This document shows positions 62,078-64,000 of a stretch of DNA of 64,000 nucleotides, in pieces. The stretch's first letter is position 1. Every line of letters starts with the position of its first letter. The translations under genes and the position numbers were made by a program. The stretch is from contig JADJMI010000008.1 of assembly GCA_016709665.1 (NCBI GenBank), positions 62,001 to 126,000 on the forward strand, written 5' to 3'. The DNA comes from Betaproteobacteria bacterium (GTDB lineage: Bacteria > Pseudomonadota > Gammaproteobacteria > Burkholderiales > Usitatibacteraceae). The notes below the pieces were generated by a model, which did no database searches, was not told the DNA's origin, and saw only the letters and a program-made list of their open reading frames with translations.

Positions 62078-63219
62078 AGGCGTTCCTCGCAGCGGGGTTC
62101 GCGGCGCTCGCGCTTGCCCCCGCTGTCTCGTCGGCCGCGCCCTGGGACGACGAAATCTTCCGCGATCCCACCGACGGCCGGTTCGACACCAGCCGCTGGC
62201 TTCTCGATCGCAAGGGCTTCCTGCCCGTGCCGATCGTCATCACCGAGCCGGCCATCGGCTACGGCGGCGGCGTGGCGCTTCTCTTCTTCCATCGCAATCC
62301 GGCGCCGACGGGGTCGCCCGACGCGCCGCGCAAGTTCGAGCCGCCGGACATCACCGCCGGTGCGGCCTTCGGCACCGAGAACGGCACCAAGGGTGGCGGC
62401 GTCGGCCACCTGGGCTTCAGCGAAGGGCGGCGCTGGCGCTATCTCGCCGGCGTTGCGCGCGGCTCGATCAACCTCGCCTGGTACGGCACGCCGGGCATCG
62501 GCCCGGGCACTACGCCCGAGGGGCGCGACGTCAACCTCGACGGCACGCTGGCAGTGGCCGACCTGCGCCGCCGCCTGGGCGATTCGGAATGGTGGGCGGG
62601 CCTGCGCTACACGGGCTCGAAGGTCCGGTCGACCTTCGCGCGGGACGGTTCGCCCGAGCCCCCGCGCGCCGACCTCGACGCGACGATCTCCGGCCTGGGG
62701 CCCGTGGTGGAGTACGACGGGCGCGACAACATCTTCACGCCCAACGCGGGCCTGCGCGCCTACCTGGAGGCGATCCGGTTCGCGCCCGGCCTCGGCGGCG
62801 ACCACGATTTCACGCGCTCCCGGTTCGCGCTGCAGGGCTTCGTTCCCTTCGGCGACGCTTTCGTGGTGGGACTGCGCGCCGATGCGCAGGCGGTCGACGG
62901 CGATGCGCCGTACTATGCGCGGCCCTTCGTCGAGCTGCGCGGCATCCCGGCCATGCGCTACCAGGGCGACCGCGTCGCCGTGGCCGAGGTCGAGGGACGC
63001 TGGAACCTCGACGGGCGCTGGTCGCTCGTGGGTTTCGCGGGCGCGGGACGGGCGGCCGAATCGAATGGGGCCCTTCGCGATGCGCCCTCGCACACGACGG
63101 TCGGCGCAGGGTTCCGCTATCTGCTTTCGCGCGCGCTCGGCATGCGCGTCGGCATCGACTTCGCGCGCGGCCCCGAGGACAAGGCGGTCTACCTCGTCAT
63201 GGGCAGCGCCTGGCGCTAG
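62074..63219 (+). CDS. Outer-membrane beta-barrel protein (surface-antigen/Omp85-like barrel)
   Basis: 381 residues from TTG 62074, which overlaps the previous stop (TTGA); no ATG or GTG would keep the signal peptide (LKAFLAAGFAALALAPAVSS). The body is a run of amphipathic strands with EPAIGYGGGVALLFF, PVVEYDGRDNIFTPNAGLRAYL (resembling the conserved barrel region of BamA/TamA-type surface antigens), VELRGIPAMRYQGD and a C-terminal aromatic strand (AVYLVMGSAWR). No POTRA domains precede it. Likely an outer-membrane pore or a lipid- or protein-handling barrel partner for the preceding periplasmic proteins. Confidence 0.8.
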   Translation: MKAFLAAGFAALALAPAVSSAAPWDDEIFRDPTDGRFDTSRWLLDRKGFLPVPIVITEPAIGYGGGVALLFFHRNPAPTGSPDAPRKFEPPDITAGAAFGTENGTKGGGVGHLGFSEGRRWRYLAGVARGSINLAWYGTPGIGPGTTPEGRDVNLDGTLAVADLRRRLGDSEWWAGLRYTGSKVRSTFARDGSPEPPRADLDATISGLGPVVEYDGRDNIFTPNAGLRAYLEAIRFAPGLGGDHDFTRSRFALQGFVPFGDAFVVGLRADAQAVDGDAPYYARPFVELRGIPAMRYQGDRVAVAEVEGRWNLDGRWSLVGFAGAGRAAESNGALRDAPSHTTVGAGFRYLLSRALGMRVGIDFARGPEDKAVYLVMGSAWR

Positions 63220-63243
63220 GGGCGGGTGTAGCATGGCGCGGCC

Positions 63244-63798
63244 ATGACCGCCGACTTCCAGCCCCGCGACGTCCTCCTGCGCGACGGCCGTGCCGTTCAC
63301 ATCCGCGCCTTCACCGCCGCCGACGAAGCGGAGATCCTGCAGGCCTTCGACCGCCTGGGCGCCGAGGCCCGCTACAAGCGCTTCATGCGGCCGGTGCGCG
63401 AAGCGAACCTCGACAGCCTGCACAAGGGGTTCGAGACGCTCGCCCGGAGCGGCCTGGGCATCGCGGCCACCGTGCCGGCGGACGACGGCATCGACTTCGT
63501 GGGCACCGCCATCTACATCGTGGCGCCCGACGGGCAGTCGTGCGAGTTCGCGATGACCGTCGTGGACGCATGGGCCGGCGCGGGCCTGGGTCGCGTGCTC
63601 CTGGAGACGCTCGTCGAGGCCGCGACCGCGAACGGCGAACGGGTGATGGAAGGCTTCGTCCTCGCGGAGAACGCGGCCATGCTGCGCCTCGCCGCGCGCC
63701 TCGGATTCGAGGTCACGCGGCATCCCGACGACTTCGGCCTGCGGGTGTGCCGCCGCAGCCTGCAGGCCCCGCCCAGGGCGGCTAGTAGCGCTCCTTGA
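63244..63798 (+). CDS. GNAT-family N-acetyltransferase
   Basis: 184 residues. The acetyl-CoA-binding motif A is DAWAGAGLGRVLLETLVEAA (about 109-128), preceded by the strand CEFAMTVV. The N-terminus (VLLRDGRAVHIRAFTAADEAEI, RYKRFMRP) resembles the acetyltransferase module of Pat-type protein lysine acetyltransferases, without their CoA-ligase-like domains. The substrate is unknown. The end overlaps the convergent PPK2 gene by 17 bases. Confidence 0.88.
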   Translation: MTADFQPRDVLLRDGRAVHIRAFTAADEAEILQAFDRLGAEARYKRFMRPVREANLDSLHKGFETLARSGLGIAATVPADDGIDFVGTAIYIVAPDGQSCEFAMTVVDAWAGAGLGRVLLETLVEAATANGERVMEGFVLAENAAMLRLAARLGFEVTRHPDDFGLRVCRRSLQAPPRAASSAP

Positions 63799-64000
63799 TC
63801 CGCTCGACCACGTGCTTCGGCTCGCGGTAGGACTTGTCCTTCTCCCGCCTGGGCAGCTTCACCTTCTCGCGGGGCGCCTCCTTGTACGGCACGCGCGAGA
63901 GCAGGTCGGCGATGATGTTGAGGCGCGCTTTCTTCTTGTCGTTGGAGTCGGCCACGATCCAGGGCGCCCAGGCGGTGTGCGTGTACTTGAACATGTCGTC
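63782..64000 (-). CDS. ppk2: Polyphosphate kinase 2, C-terminal part (cut by window edge)
   Basis: The last 72 residues or so of a PPK2-family enzyme, which uses polyphosphate to phosphorylate nucleotides. The segment FKYTHTAWAPWIVADSNDKKKARLN is the typical C-terminal part of class I PPK2 (T-x-x-A-P-W, then D-K-K-x-A-R). It is followed by IIADLLSRVPYKE and a basic tail. The Walker motifs lie beyond the right edge. Confidence 0.9.
   Translation of the reverse strand, partial: DDMFKYTHTAWAPWIVADSNDKKKARLNIIADLLSRVPYKEAPREKVKLPRREKDKSYREPKHVVERIKERY

Overview
The window is about 64 kb of gene-dense, high-GC bacterial chromosome. Gene families and gene order point to a betaproteobacterium. argH sits next to an AlgZ/AlgR-type two-component pair. 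lipA-lipB-ybeD-dat-dacC-rlpA-rodA-mrdA-mreDCB form one long minus-strand block next to gatCAB. A Bug/TctC-type solute receptor, IPTL-CTERM and DUF4124 proteins also fit that class. Genus cannot be fixed from sequence alone. I saw no rRNA, tRNA, phage, insertion sequence or CRISPR array.

Layout. 1-5.3 kb: argH (cut by the left edge), algZ-algR, a LysR gene and malate synthase. 5.3-17.1 kb: minus-strand housekeeping block with a small membrane/zinc-ribbon protein, two DUF4124 proteins coupled to lipA, lipB, ybeD, a D-amino-acid aminotransferase and the cell-shape/peptidoglycan genes. 17.1-22.7 kb: gatC-gatA-gatB, a third DUF4124 protein, pyrE and an exodeoxyribonuclease III gene, followed by short repeats. 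22.8-29.0 kb: a catabolic island (MaoC hydratase, CoA-transferase, enoyl-CoA hydratase, fumarate-reductase-like flavoprotein, Bug receptor) with a divergent LysR. 29.0-33.0 kb: ABC-F ATPase, a small HTH-like protein, msrB and a secreted protein with a candidate His/Cys pair. 33.0-36.9 kb: a larA-larC-larE-larB set for nickel-pincer cofactor synthesis and use, then an AmpG-like transporter and a VOC protein. 38.6-43.6 kb: a minus-strand unit led by a sigma70-type promoter, a SAM-II-like riboswitch and an intrinsic terminator, then a metX-metW fusion, a DenD-like dehydrogenase, a hydroxypyruvate-isomerase-like protein and an MFS transporter. 43.6-46.0 kb: a small protein, an Atg22-like transporter and a Crp/Fnr regulator.

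46.2-63.2 kb is a run of exported proteins: DUF2092, an Asn/Val-rich repeat protein, an outer-membrane channel-like protein, two tandem arylsulfatases, a membrane protein, a chimeric gene relic, a 1,403-residue surface protein with eleven repeats and an IPTL-type C-terminal sorting signal, DUF3300, DUF2950, a SYLF-domain protein and an outer-membrane barrel. A GNAT acetyltransferase and the C-terminus of a PPK2-type polyphosphate kinase (cut by the right edge) close the window.

Two themes stand out. First, the metX leader is a compact, fully readable SAM-responsive control element. Second, at least eight genes (dacC, gatA, the CoA-transferase, the flavoprotein, larA, larE, the MFS gene, the denD-like gene) carry frame disruptions that removing one, two or five bases would repair. 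Most lie between 23 and 42 kb. Either the assembly has indel errors or this accessory stretch is decaying, and reads would decide.
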